DNA of 64,000 nt from Absidia repens (taxonomy: Eukaryota > Mucoromycota > Mucoromycetes > Mucorales > Cunninghamellaceae). Positions 10,826 through 26,305 of this stretch are shown in pieces. The notes under the pieces were generated by a model that saw only the letters and a program-made list of their open reading frames with translations, had not been told where the DNA came from and did not search any database. How positions within the stretch are numbered: position 1 is the stretch's first letter; every line of letters begins with the position of its first letter. The DNA is taken from positions 310,001-374,000 of the forward strand of contig MCGE01000028.1 in the NCBI GenBank assembly GCA_002105175.1, written 5' to 3'. Made by a program: the position numbers and the translations under genes.

Positions 10826-13812
10826 TTAATCGTGATCCATCGAATAAGGACCCTGTGTGGATGACTGTTGAGGATTTTGGTAAAGATGCTGCTGTTGTTG
10901 ATGATGATGATGGTTGTTACTGGTGCTACTGCTATTTGTCAATTGCGCCGCTTGTTGTAATAATAGCAATTGCTGGATTTGTTCTGATGTAAGTGACAAT
11001 AAATTCAAAGGAGGATTTTGCAGTTGATGGGGATGATGAGATGACATTTCGACTGATTGACCATGTTGCTGTTGTTGTTGCTGATGCTGATGTTGTTCTG
11101 CCAGCATTCCCATGAATGACAGGTTAGGTTCGCTTCCAACGGTTGGTAGATTATCCCTTTGCTGTTGACGCTGGTGTTGAGTATTTGGTAAAATCGTTCT
11201 TGGCCCAAGCGAATTCATCGACTGCTGCTGCTGCTGCTGTTGTTGTTGTTGTTGGCGCAAAAGTACATCCCGGAAACTACTATTACTTGAAGATTGTTTA
11301 TCAGGCAGTGATCCCGAGATTGTCATAGAAGAGGGTCTGGCTGTTGATGATACTGTGGAAGGGGGTGTGCTGTTTTCATTTTTTTTGGTGTTCAAAGAGT
11401 GTCGTCGTTGTCGTTTATTTAGCGCTTGATCGCCCCATCGAGATTGTGTAAAGGTGATAGGTCGAGCAGACGCCGATAGTGCTTGTTGTTGTGAGGAGGC
11501 AGACAAAGGTGATGATGATAAGACAGAAATTCCGGATGGGGGTGAAGGTACGGCAGTCGAAGAGGTCATCGGAGCTATGGAGGTTGGTGCTGATCTCGTC
11601 ATGGAAGAGTTTGATGACGAGGAGAGCGTAGGAGGGGCCATAGTAATTGGAACCATGCCTTTGTCACCAAAGCCACCCGAGGATATATTGATCATGCCTG
11701 TCCCACTTGATCGTTTTCCAATTACACCCATGGTTGATCCATTCGCATTCGATGAGATAAATGATGTTGATGGTTTCGCTTTTGTTCCACGTCCTCCGTT
11801 GTTGTTGTTGTTGTTGTTGTTCATATTCGCCAAACTCAGATTGTTGTTGCTACCGCTTCCGCTACCATTGCTGCTATTGTTGTTTCCATTATTACCACCA
11901 CTATTGCTGTCTAGACCATTGTTGCCTGTGGGTAATCCGCCACTACTACCGTTGTTATTGGCACCACCGGTTGTACTTCCACTTCTATTCCGTTTCTTGA
12001 TCACATCTGTTTTGAGGCTAAGAGGCCGAACCACACCATGCAGTTTCAAAAATAGTCCACAAGCATTGCAAAGGGGATGTCCTTCCGGGTCTCGTCGCCA
12101 AAGCGGTGTGGTAGAGGTGCCACAATTTTTGCAGGTTGTGGATGTTGCTGCTGAAGCTGGAGGAGGAGTGGCTTCCTTTTTCACTGTAATCAAATCATCT
12201 GATTTGGTATCTGTTGTAGTTTTTGAAGAGCTGTTGTTGTTGCTGCTGCTGGGTAAAGAGGATGAAGGTGATACAAGAGTCGAGTTATTGTCATTTTCGC
12301 TAGTTGCTGCGTTATTTGCTGCTGCTTCTAGAAAATGTAAACATCAAAGCAAAATGGTATAAATAAATAAACAGACTCCCTTTTTTTTATTATTAAAATA
12401 ATTACCTGAAGATGTAGTTGAGGATCGAGTATCAGTAGGAGTCAGTGGCATAAACATAGAGCGATGTGGTGAGGATGAAGAAACATCGTTATTGATTGAG
12501 TTGGCCTGAGGTTGACGAGCATACATATGTAACAGAGCTTCAAAACTAAGCGAGCCAGGATTCATCGACGTCGATTCAACTCCAGAGGAAGGAGATGCAG
12601 GATAGATATTTTGCTGCTGTTGTTGTTTTTGTTCATGTGAGGACGAGGATGGTGGTGAGCTCGGATTTGTTTGCTGCAAGTCGGTATAACCCAAACGAGG
12701 AAATAGTGCCGGTTGATGTTGAGAAGAAGAAGGATGATGCTGACCAAAGGTAAGAGACTGTTGTTGTTGATTATGCTGTGAATGATGTTGATTTGTCGGG
12801 ACAGAATGACTCAAAAAGGTCATACTATCATGTGGCGCAAAGGACGACGGTTGGAATGACATTCTAAAATCTTCTTCGTTGTCTTCATCCATATCAGAAT
12901 CTGTCGATAAATCAACTGGAATGGTGATGCTATTGATTCCACCTGCAGTTTGAGGATAATACGCATTGTTGCTGGGCTAGAAAATAAAATAAAGTAAGAT
13001 AATGATCTGCGTTTCCTAATTGATTTTTCAATAGCACTTACACTACTGTTGTTGTGGTGATTCACATCATACCCGTCATACCCATTTTGAGACGATGAAG
13101 ATAATGAAGAAGCCGGTGAAGGAGAAGAAGCCCGAGCTGATCCATAGACCAATACGTTCTTGTTGCTGCTGCTGCTGCTGCTGTTGTTGTTGTTGTTGTT
13201 GTTGTTGTTATTGCTGTTGTTGATATTGGAAGCCTTTTGTCTATGTAATGATGCACGCAGTGATGGCGGTGGAGAGCGTGGAAATGAGGGACTGGCACCC
13301 ATAAAATCAACCATGTAAGGAGGTGCTGAGGAGGATAACATTGTGGTAGTATCATCAGGTGCAGGTGGTGACGAAGTCTGTTGTGTACTATCTTCCATAT
13401 CCGTATCCATTTCTTGATCCTCAGGTTTGGTGGTTGCTTTTTGTTCTTCCAACTTTTGCCTTTCCGCTGCTTCCTTCTTTTTCAATGTCATAGCCATCAT
13501 GCGCCAGGTAAGATTTTCCAACCGTGAGCCATTAGGTAATGTATCCTTTGCCTTGGTGTATAATCTCCACATTTGACTAGAGAGAGGATCCTTTTTACTA
13601 GCCGCCGTATCGCTGTCTGTATCATCGGTATCAGAACTGTCATCGTCGTTCATTGTAATATTGGGTTTGGGTTTTCGTGGTGGAAATAACGAATCAGAGA
13701 GAATAGTCGCTGCAACCGATGGAGGAGAAGTCAAAGTAGTTGCCTTGAGATCCAGTTTTTTGTCAGCATATCCTCCTGTGGGTTTTTTTTTCTCCATCGA
13801 TCTGTCACTCAT
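10826..13812 (-). CDS. AreA/NIT2-type GATA transcription factor
   Basis: A 947-residue regulator in three exons (13812-13042, 12976-12406, 12327-10826). The single GATA finger has C-X2-C-X17-C-X2-C at residues 513, 516, 534 and 537, with [20 protein letters not shown], the signature of fungal nitrogen-regulatory GATA factors. The N-terminal block [20 protein letters not shown], about residue 81 onward, is the conserved motif of AreA/NIT2/Gat1 orthologues and separates them from blue-light and siderophore GATA factors. Such proteins activate nitrogen-catabolic genes when preferred nitrogen is scarce. Long Gln, Asn, Ser and His tracts, encoded by CAG/CAA and AAC repeats, surround the finger and were not homogenised into one codon. 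The protein would act in the nucleus and bind HGATAR sites. The calls for the finger and the N-terminal motif are firm; orthology within the AreA group is inferred. Confidence 0.9.
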
Positions 13813-15569
13813 TTCAATAAAACAGCAAGTAAAGGTTCACAATAAAAAGGATAAAAAGGAAAATATTGTTCAACAATGAAGAAAAAATAAGGTTAACAAA
13901 GAAGGGCGAAGGGGGGATGAAGAAAAGAAGAGAAAAAAAAACAATAAGGAAAAAAAAAAAACGATTGAACTGTTGGGACAAAAAAAAAAGTGAGTTTGTC
14001 GGAGTTCCCAAAACAATCATTTTTCCCTTCCTTCCCCTCTCCCTCAATACCCCCAATAAAATTGGTAGAAGTTTTTGAAGGGTGTCCCCATAACACATCA
14101 ATCATATTTATTGTCCTACTTGTTCTTATTTTGAAAGGAAACATCATCGTCATCGATTACCTTAAATCTTATATTATCATGTGATTTGACGGATTCATTC
14201 TTTAAAGTGATCTTTTCGTTCAACCCTGCCCCGAATAAACTGGAAGTGGTTAAAAATTTAACCAATCAGAATCATAATCGTCGATGCCAAAGCAACCATT
14301 TCAATTTATTTTTTTTTAAAAAAAAGCATTATATCACCAGGTAGATTTTTCTTTTATATTTTATATATCACCTGGTTATGATACTGACGTGTAGGAAGTT
14401 TCATATATTTATTTTTTGTCTTTTTTTTTCGATACCAGCGTCAATCAGTTCAAAATCTTGACTTCAGCGGCATTTAAACATTTGAAGAACCTAAAGTGAC
14501 CAGGAACAAAGTAAGAATACATAGTTCACACGATAAGCTTATTCATGATCTAATGGTTATGAATTACATCAGTGCGTTTTGTTGAACAAACTGAAAGGTT
14601 GGGTTTTATTCCCTTTTTGCATACAGTACTTTAAGTCTCAATTGCGACAAGGTGCAATAATGTTTGGACAACAGAAACTGAAAATGAAATATTTTTTGAG
14701 ACACTTGTTAGAATTTTTGGGACGATGTTAAATAAAGCTGTAGGCAGATTAACTTTTCACTCGTCCCAAAGTATTTTCTTCTCCATTCCGATTTTGTTAT
14801 TGATTTATTTTACCTTCGTCTCACTTGCCTGCAAGTCAAAAACCTTATATGATGTGTTTTCTGAAGGGGAGATAAAAGCGGTGTTTCAAATTTACAATAG
14901 TGGCATGATTGAGATTCCTTTTATTTTCTTCCAATCTTTGCTTGCTCCATTAACAGTATCATGGACCTAAAGAAAAAAAGAAAAAAAAAGGAAGCTTATT
15001 TTCGATCATCCTTTATGAGATTATACCAGTGAAATTAATGTCTGCCTAAGAATGATTAGGTGATTTTTTTTCGTTTGTTTCACCAAATTTCGACTACTCA
15101 TCCTTTTTATGAATCATAAATCCTTGGCTATTCTTTGCCTAATGGTCCCGATAAAATATTATGAAAATACGCAACTTCTATAAACTGTATGATATGATAC
15201 ACCTAAAAGACTGAAAATAAGTTTATTTTAATAGATGCGTATCGCTTCTACCTTTTTCCTGGTGTGCTTATGTACTATATTCTGGATAAAGAACGACAAT
15301 GATGGGTGACACAATAAACAGCAAATAAAGGACTAGGAAATAACTATCTCCTAATTCAAATGGTTATTCTCTTAGTGATCCATACAAGACACAGGGGAAT
15401 CTCTTTACGAGGCTGCCAATAAAGGCAAGGTCACATTCCTCTTTTTTTTTTTTTTTTTTTTGAATGGATTTGGTAGCGCTTGCTGGGTTTAATTATTATT
15501 GTTTTTTTTACATTCTCTTTTCGCTTTATATTTGAAGGAACACAACCATCGATATTTGCTCGTTATTAT
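13813..15569. other. Divergent intergenic region between GATA and F-box genes
   Basis: About 1.75 kb between two divergent start codons, so both promoters lie here. I see no convincing gene. A short inverted repeat is present at about 14335-14385 (ATCACCAGGTAG and TATATCACCTGGT). Poly(T) of 20 lies at 15442-15461, just upstream of the F-box gene. The 81-codon frame at 14725-14970 has no family resemblance or splice partners. Confidence 0.45.
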
Positions 15570-18799
<3,230 letters not shown>

Positions 18800-19203
18800 T
18801 CACTCATGCATTTTATGTTATATTTTAGAATTTACTGCTCCATATCTTCCTCTTCCTCCCCTATCCTTCTCTCCAAATATCCTATCATATCTTTAGTATA
18901 GTTAAACTTCCCAGTATAGTGTATTTAACACCTCCTCATCCTTGCTATTAGCATTAGCAAGTTTATGTATATTTATCCTTGTTTTGATTGATGAAATAAA
19001 ATAAAAACTATATTGCCTCTTGAATGAAACGGTAGCGTTGTATTTTTGTGTATGTGATCAATGAATTTTTATGTATATAAACATCCACACACTATAGATC
19101 ACTACAGCTATAAATGTAATAAATGAATGTGTTTGTGTATTGTATGTGTATTGTATACGAATATGTCTGTATGTGTATGTGGAAGATATGTTTTATCGAA
19201 GAC

Positions 19204-19240
<37 letters not shown>

Positions 19241-19530
19241 TCGCTCCAATATGTCACTCTATTTTTATAAATCCCCCTTCCCCAATACACAATGTTGATA
19301 AATGGAATATATGTGTAATTGATAAAAATTCCCTGCCCCTTATAAATATATGTCTCTGCTCATGCAAACAGATAAAGACAATCAGGAAGTTTCAAAAGAC
19401 GGTAGTGTATTTATTTTTGTAACAAAGGTTCATATAAATAGGTATCAATATAAATATAAAAGGGTTGGAATGGCCATGCTATGATATAGTTTGACTAGGT
19501 GAATGTAAAAACGGGATGGATGACCACAGA
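18800..19530. other. 3' flanks of convergent F-box and MAP kinase genes
   Basis: AT-rich sequence with polyadenylation-like AATAAA motifs (for example gaaataaaataaaa near 18990) and an A run of about 33 at 19205-19237. TGTATGTG-type simple sequence lies at 19130-19185. No gene was seen. Confidence 0.5.
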
Positions 19531-21144
<1,614 letters not shown>

Positions 21145-21647
21145 TCTGTACCCTCCTGCACAGTGTATACAACAACGAAAAAAGAAAGGGAAAAAAAGGT
21201 AGCAGGTAGCGGAGTTTCTGTTTTTTTATACCAGATTTATTTGTGAAACCGCATACAATATTTTTAGTTGCAAGGATGATCAACTACACCAATATTAGGT
21301 GAAGAATGTAACAAAAACACTCTGATGTACCTTATAAAATTCCAATTAATATAATCATCGTAAAGCTTCAGTTAACGTCTTTAGGTAACTTATAATAAAA
21401 TCTAACAAAATAATAATGAAAACTAATTACCCTCCCAACTCCCCCAAAAAAGAAGTACTGCATGAATGTTGAACCAAGTTTTGTCACGAATATTTTATTT
21501 CGCAAAAAATGGAATGTGACCTAATTCAGAGCCTCTGTTTGCTTCAATACCGGTTGGGGAGCGTTATGTTTTCTTATCGAAATGAAAAAAGGCTATTGAG
21601 AAATATTGAAGGAATAGAATTCACTTCAGGGGGAGGAAGGTACAAAA

Positions 21648-21945
21648 TATTTCAAGGCCCGCGCTCGTGATTTTTTTCTTTTTTTTTCTCTTCATCATTG
21701 TAACCTCAATGAGGTCATGTTGATCTTAGATTAGTATTGGAATTGCTTAGAAAGATTTTCAGAACAAGAATTACTACATGCATGGGGAAACCCTTTCATT
21801 TTGTATCTAGGTTTTGAGACCGCCATCAGTTGGTTTTTTGGTGCTTCCGTTAGCTTAGCTTAGTTTTAGTTTATCCATAGTTTGAATCTTTATTGGAATA
21901 AAATATGTCTCTTTTTACTTGCATCAGTGAAAAATGTCCCATCGG
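21648..21945 (-). repeat. Dispersed repeat, copy C (reverse)
   Basis: Reverse-oriented copy. It begins at the degenerate end (caaggcccgcgctcgtga) and passes through the Y-rich tract, 'gatcttagattagtattgg', the core 'gcatggggaaaccctttcat' and the 'agcttagcttagttttagt' block to 'ggaataaaatatgtctct'. Confidence 0.8.
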
Positions 21946-22641
21946 TCTCTTTCTTTTATGCTTATCTCTAGAGGTCCCTATTACACGTTGAAACAAAAAG
22001 ATCCTTCAAGCTTTGCACGTACAGTACTGTATGACATAGCCCATTCTTGAATAAACCTTTTACAATCTTTCTAACACACAGTATAGTTTATCTTTTCACC
22101 ATCCATTTTTCAGATTCACACCATCCTAAAGCATGCTTTGTCTCTATAGTTCAGAGGGTATCATCAACTTCCAATAAATACAGCGTATTTTATTATTATT
22201 ATTATCGAATAAAATATGGCGGAAGAAAGCGATCTCCATATTCTAAAATGTGTGTTAAATAATTCTATCGTAGAGAAGTTAACTAAACTAGACCGAGTTT
22301 ATTAGCGTTTAGTGCTGTTGCTGCAGAATGGTGGTGTACCCACCGAAAAAAAAAGATGGAGGGGAGAAGCTTTTTTTAAAATTAGGTGTACATCAACATA
22401 AAAATAGGCTAACTAATTTTTGTTAATGGTTCAATCAATCCAGAAATGTTTGCTCGTTCATAATAACCGCTTCTTCGCTTTCACTTGCCTCTCTACCACC
22501 ACCAACATACTGTGCTGCCCAACTTTGCTTGGAATCGCTTCCAGGCAACATTCCCCAATACTCACCATAGCTAACATCTTTCCCCGTCCACCATCCATCG
22601 TTAAAAATGATTAACAATTATCTAAATCATGTATATTCCAT

Positions 22642-22820
22642 CTTTTTCACCTGTCAAAGCGAGCACTTATCAGCTTCCATCAAAATCAATAGTTTCCAGC
22701 ATCAACCATAGTCGACACTTTTCAACATCCACAGTGTCAGTTGCTTTCAGCTTTCATCATATCATAACCAACGCTTTACAGCACCCACTATCGTCACATT
22801 TGCAACGTCCAATGCTCTCA
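22642..22820 (+). repeat. Degenerate minisatellite, units of about 24-30 bp
   Basis: Roughly seven imperfect units can be read, each built around TTT-CAGC-(A/T)TCCA, for example ttatcagcttccatcaaaat, gtttccagcatcaaccatag, tttcaacatccacagtgtca, tttcagctttcatcatatca, tttacagcacccactatcgt and tttgcaacgtccaatgctct. Unit lengths vary and are not all multiples of three, so a coding repeat is unlikely. Confidence 0.5.
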
Positions 22821-23337
22821 ACTTAGGTAATTCTGTTTTGTGGGGGTACCCTTTCATTTCCACCAATCAAGCAGCAGTTCCCTTTTCAGAAACCAAAGCT
22901 ACAACTGTTTCAACATCTCCAATTCCATTTCAGAAGAGTAACAAAAAAAAAAAAAAAAAAAAAAAAAGTGACAGGGACATACAGCGCCTAAAAGTAATAG
23001 AACAGAATGGAGACAAAAAGTAAACTGATACTTTAAAACAATAACGTTTTATTTCAATATAATAGCTATTTTATCTGCTAATAAAACTATCACTACTGTA
23101 TCCAATCTACGGGATAATTACTAAATCTATGGGACGCACATAAGTCATAATGAGTCAAGCCAGCAAATTGCTTGAGGTATAGATATATAGAGTATCACCT
23201 CGCAAAAAGGGAGCTATTCATTAAAAATCTATAACTGTTTTGCCCATCAAGGTAGATTCCACCAGCGAGTCACCCGATCCATTCCAGAATCACTGTATGA
23301 CCACTTGCACCCACCAGCATATCGCCATACCAGGAAA

Positions 23338-23545
23338 GTGTTAACTAAATCCTACGCCCAAAATGAAAGGGTTTCCCATGTCCTTTGCCATGCCCTTTTT
23401 CAAAACCCTCTAAATCTAACAAAAATCCCACTCCATGATCATCAGACCTCTGGAGGACTTCAATGTGAAAAAAAAGGAAAGAAAAAGGGAAAAATATTAG
23501 GAAGCACGATTCTAACAAAAAAATTGTTTGAAATCCCGCTTTTGG
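23338..23545 (+). repeat. Dispersed repeat, diverged copy D
   Basis: The core aaaatgaaagggtttcccat is present at 23360-23379, followed by degraded versions of the downstream blocks and an A-rich tract. The expected right end is replaced by ttgtttgaaatcccgc near 23525-23540, which resembles the end sequence in the opposite orientation. The upstream part, 'ctaaatctatgggacgcaca', resembles the left extension of copy F. Confidence 0.55.
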
Positions 23546-23819
23546 TCAGAACATTTTTTGGCAGTGAGACAAAAATTGGCTTCCTGGCCACATCAACCGT
23601 ATCTCAGAGCACTATTCTTCACCTTCCAAAAAAGAAAATCAAAATCAAACAAAGGCACAAGTATATGTACGAGTGGTAATAAAATGGTCTTTTTTAAAAA
23701 AAAATAGCATCACCAAAATTTCTAACTTCACGCTGAAATAAGTTTTTTTGTATATGATTGTGGGTGCTTCATAACTATATAACGTAACAAGTGCTTTTTG
23801 AATGATGATGAGTGATCTT

Positions 23820-23935
23820 ATTAGAGGCGTCCACTTGGGGCGACCACACGCCGCGCAATTAACTCGGTCCCCCGAAGGGCAGCTTCGCCGGAATATCACC
23901 CGAAATGCGACAGCGGGGCTAGTACTGTACTGTAC
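23820..23935. other. GC-rich island ending in TACAGTAC repeats
   Basis: An abrupt GC-rich patch (gggcgaccacacgccgcgca, then ccccgaagggcagcttcgcc) in AT-rich surroundings. It ends at gctagtactgtactgtacat (23917-23936). The same TACTGTAC end motif occurs at 22020, 51740 and 52149. It may be a transposon terminus; no ORF is associated with it. Confidence 0.3.
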
Positions 23936-24311
23936 ATAAAATATCGTTATATCAATGGTACTCCTATAGCATCATTCATCCCTGTTATTTTTCTTTTAAA
24001 AAATCCAATAGCGCTCAATCACAAACTACTTTACATCTTTTTCAATTCATCGATTAATCAGTTTTTTAATGCCGCTATTCGGAGTTCCAGCAACAAACAC
24101 ATTTCACTTGGCACTAACTAGTCCTTTTCTTGTGGAAAAAAACGAGGTTTCAAAGGATATAATTTTGATGGTTTTTATTATATGAGTAAATAAGCAAATA
24201 AATAGAGTAAAGAGTTATGGGTAATAAACTAACTAGTAGTAATAAAAGGCATATATATTATAGAGAAAATAAAAGAGCACACAAAATAAAAACTAAGAGT
24301 ACAAATCCACC

Positions 24312-24627
24312 TCAGTATTGAGGTTGATAAACATTGACACGGCCGCAAGTAAAACATTCATAATATTGTTTGGTTCCTCCACAAGGAATGATGGGAACAA
24401 AACAGAAGGTAAAGCAATCATTATTCTTGACCAAATAAACGTCTTTGGCGGAACAGTTAGGACAAGTCCATACATGTCCACTAGATTTGCGTTTGAACTT
24501 ATCGACACCAACTAGAAGATAAAATACAGGAGTCAGTTACTGAAGTATGTTTGTATACGCATAAATAAATAAATATATATATACAAATATATATTCGATT
24601 TCACTTACAGACTAAACAAAAAAACAT
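24312..24627 (-). CDS. Small zinc-ribbon membrane-type protein (72 aa)
   Basis: Two exons (24627-24609 and 24511-24312) join to 72 residues: MFFCLVFGVDKFKRK, then two CXXC-type knuckles, CPNC and CFTCG, flanking a hydrophobic segment (DCFTFCFVPIIPCGG). The order MFF..FG-basic-CPNC-FVPIIP-C..C is the fungal zinc-ribbon family with a short hydrophobic core. The function of that family is not established. The start codon sits only 19 bases before the intron (24512-24608), so the gene is not visible as a single open frame. The length and the conserved FVPIIP block support a real gene. Confidence 0.75.
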
Positions 24628-24914
24628 TGAAGAAAGTGATGGTAAAAGAAAAAAAGGAAGAGAATATAGAAAAACAAGAAAAAAGAAACAAGAGAAAAAA
24701 CACCGATAAACTTTGAACAAGTAAAGCTGAATTTCTATTGGTTGAATTTTTAAGAAAGGTGATCCTTCCTTTTGGCACTAAAAAAAAAAGCCAGACTAGT
24801 TTATTTTCGACGGTTGAAGTTGTGCCCTGATCGATGAACGGATATCAAAACATGAGTCTTTGGCTCTGTGACAAGCACATCACAGCATAAAGATTATTAC
24901 CATCATAGAAAACG

Positions 24915-24956
<42 letters not shown>

Positions 24957-25459
24957 ATATTGATAATAATAATAATAATAATAACACACACACACACGTA
25001 TATATATATATATATATGTAAATCAAATTTATCTACAAGCTAATTTTAAAATAAACTATCATAATCTTTTTATAGATTCGTAGTCCATATGAAGCACAAC
25101 GATGTACCAGCATAAATTGAAAACTAAAAACAAGGCGTTGTACCATATACTACAGCAATAAAACCCCTTTCTCCGAATCACACACACACTTTCAACCTGT
25201 AAAACACTGGGTATGCATATACAGGACAGTGCAATTGCTAACCCATACATGCCAAATATTTGATAATATCCGTTGTCTATACTGTTCAACTATATACATT
25301 TTATTTTTACAAATTTTATCAACATAATGATAATAATAATAAACCATTCTATAATAAACTATGCCATGCCAGAAGAAAAGCAAGGGGAAGGAAGATGAAT
25401 AAACTATAACTATGTCAAAGAGGAGAGGGGGTGGGGAATATGATAATAAACAAAGCTAA
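24628..25459. other. Spacer with compound microsatellite; 3' flank of coiled-coil gene
   Basis: Contains the promoter of the zinc-ribbon gene at the left and 3' flank of the coiled-coil gene at the right, separated by the (CA)n(TA)n(TAA)n microsatellite at 24914-25019. The region 25020-25440 has short AT-rich frames with no support as genes. Confidence 0.5.
24914..25019. repeat. Compound microsatellite (CA)n-(TA)n-(TAA)n-(CA)n-(TA)n
   Basis: Runs of CA, TA, AAT, CA and TA dinucleotide or trinucleotide repeats follow each other directly. The order CA-TA is used twice, either side of the AAT run. Confidence 0.9.
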
Positions 25460-25971
25460 TTACCATTGTTGTCGTAACCATGCAATTGCTTCTTGCTCAG
25501 ATACTTTGCCAAAATTGTCAGGATGCGATGTAAAGGACGTCGGTTGTTGGTGTTGAGACGTTGTCAGTGTAGGCGATGTTGATGGTCCTACTGCTAAAGT
25601 TGGTAAAGATGGTCGCTGACGTGTTGCCAGTTGTTCAGCTTGTTGTCGTTGTAATTCAGCATACAATTCTTGGCGTTCCTTCTCCAATCGATCTTTGTCC
25701 TCCTTCTGCAGTTGTTCTTCCCGATATTTCTCTTGTTTGAGTCTATCTATCTCCTTTTCCTTTTCCACCTTAATAGTACAAAATAAAAAATATCAGTAAT
25801 AAGCTTACACACATTCTTGTTATGTTATCAAGTCCTTACCAGCATTTGATTCTTTCGTTTGTACTGATCCAATCGTTCATTCATAGTTTCAAGTCGGTGT
25901 CGTCGTTGTTTCAACATAGAATCCATTCTAGTAAATAAAATGGTGTCCTCCGTTCCAGCGCAATTTACCAT
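25460..25971 (-). CDS. Small coiled-coil protein of unknown function
   Basis: Two exons (25971-25840 and 25768-25460) give 146 residues if the first ATG is used; a second ATG 15 codons later (MDSMLKQRRHRLE) may be the real start. Residues 20-95 form a strongly charged Lys/Glu/Arg/Gln heptad-like region (KEKEIDRLKQEKYREEQLQK) predicted by eye to be a coiled coil. It is followed by a Ser/Thr/Pro/Gln linker and a short conserved-looking C-terminus, SEQEAIAWLRQQW. I do not recognise the family. The gene is head to head with the membrane-protein gene, 334 bp away. Confidence 0.6.
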
Positions 25972-26305
25972 GATAGAAGAAAAAAATCAAAAAGAAAAAA
26001 ATTCAGAAAAATACATATGTAAATTGGCGGGGATTTAATATCAAGTTCGGTTGGTCTCCTGTTGTTTAAAGACTTCATCGGGACTATAGAGCCGTGGCGA
26101 GGAAAGACCCAACGTGACAAATTTTAATAACACCAGCAGTTTTTGTAATCACACTTAAATATCATTATCATTGGGGTGGGCTCATATATAAACTTCACAA
26201 GTCAAAAATATCCCTATCAATCATCTTTCTTTTTTTAAATCTCCTCTTTTGCTGATCCTCCTTACTGTACAGTGTCATTAACGGACCAAACAAAACCTAA
26301 TCTCA
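25972..26305. promoter_or_regulatory. Divergent promoter region
   Basis: These 334 bases separate two divergent genes. A TATA-like TATATAAA lies at 26185-26192, about 115 bases before the ATG of the rightward gene, followed by TC-rich sequence (26215-26250). Promoter function is inferred from position and motif. Confidence 0.5.

Larger units (their letters stand above)
21145..24311. other. Gene-poor, repeat-bearing intergenic region
   Basis: About 3.2 kb with the MAP kinase promoter at the left end and the 3' flank of the zinc-ribbon gene at the right. It contains reverse repeat copy C (21648-21945), a diverged forward copy D (23338-23545), a degenerate minisatellite (22642-22820), an A run at 22940-22967 and a small GC-rich island ending in TACAGTAC-type sequence (23820-23935). 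The open frames here (60-124 codons) have no start context, splice partners or family resemblance. Confidence 0.5.

Noticed and set aside
11454..12362. 302-codon plus-strand frame opposite the GATA factor
   Set aside because: It is antisense to the clearly coding GATA gene and consists of reversed Gln/Asn/Ser repeats (poly-Leu/Val).
14725..14970. 81-codon plus-strand frame with a hydrophobic start
   Set aside because: No splice partners or homologous pattern; codon composition matches the AT-rich spacer.
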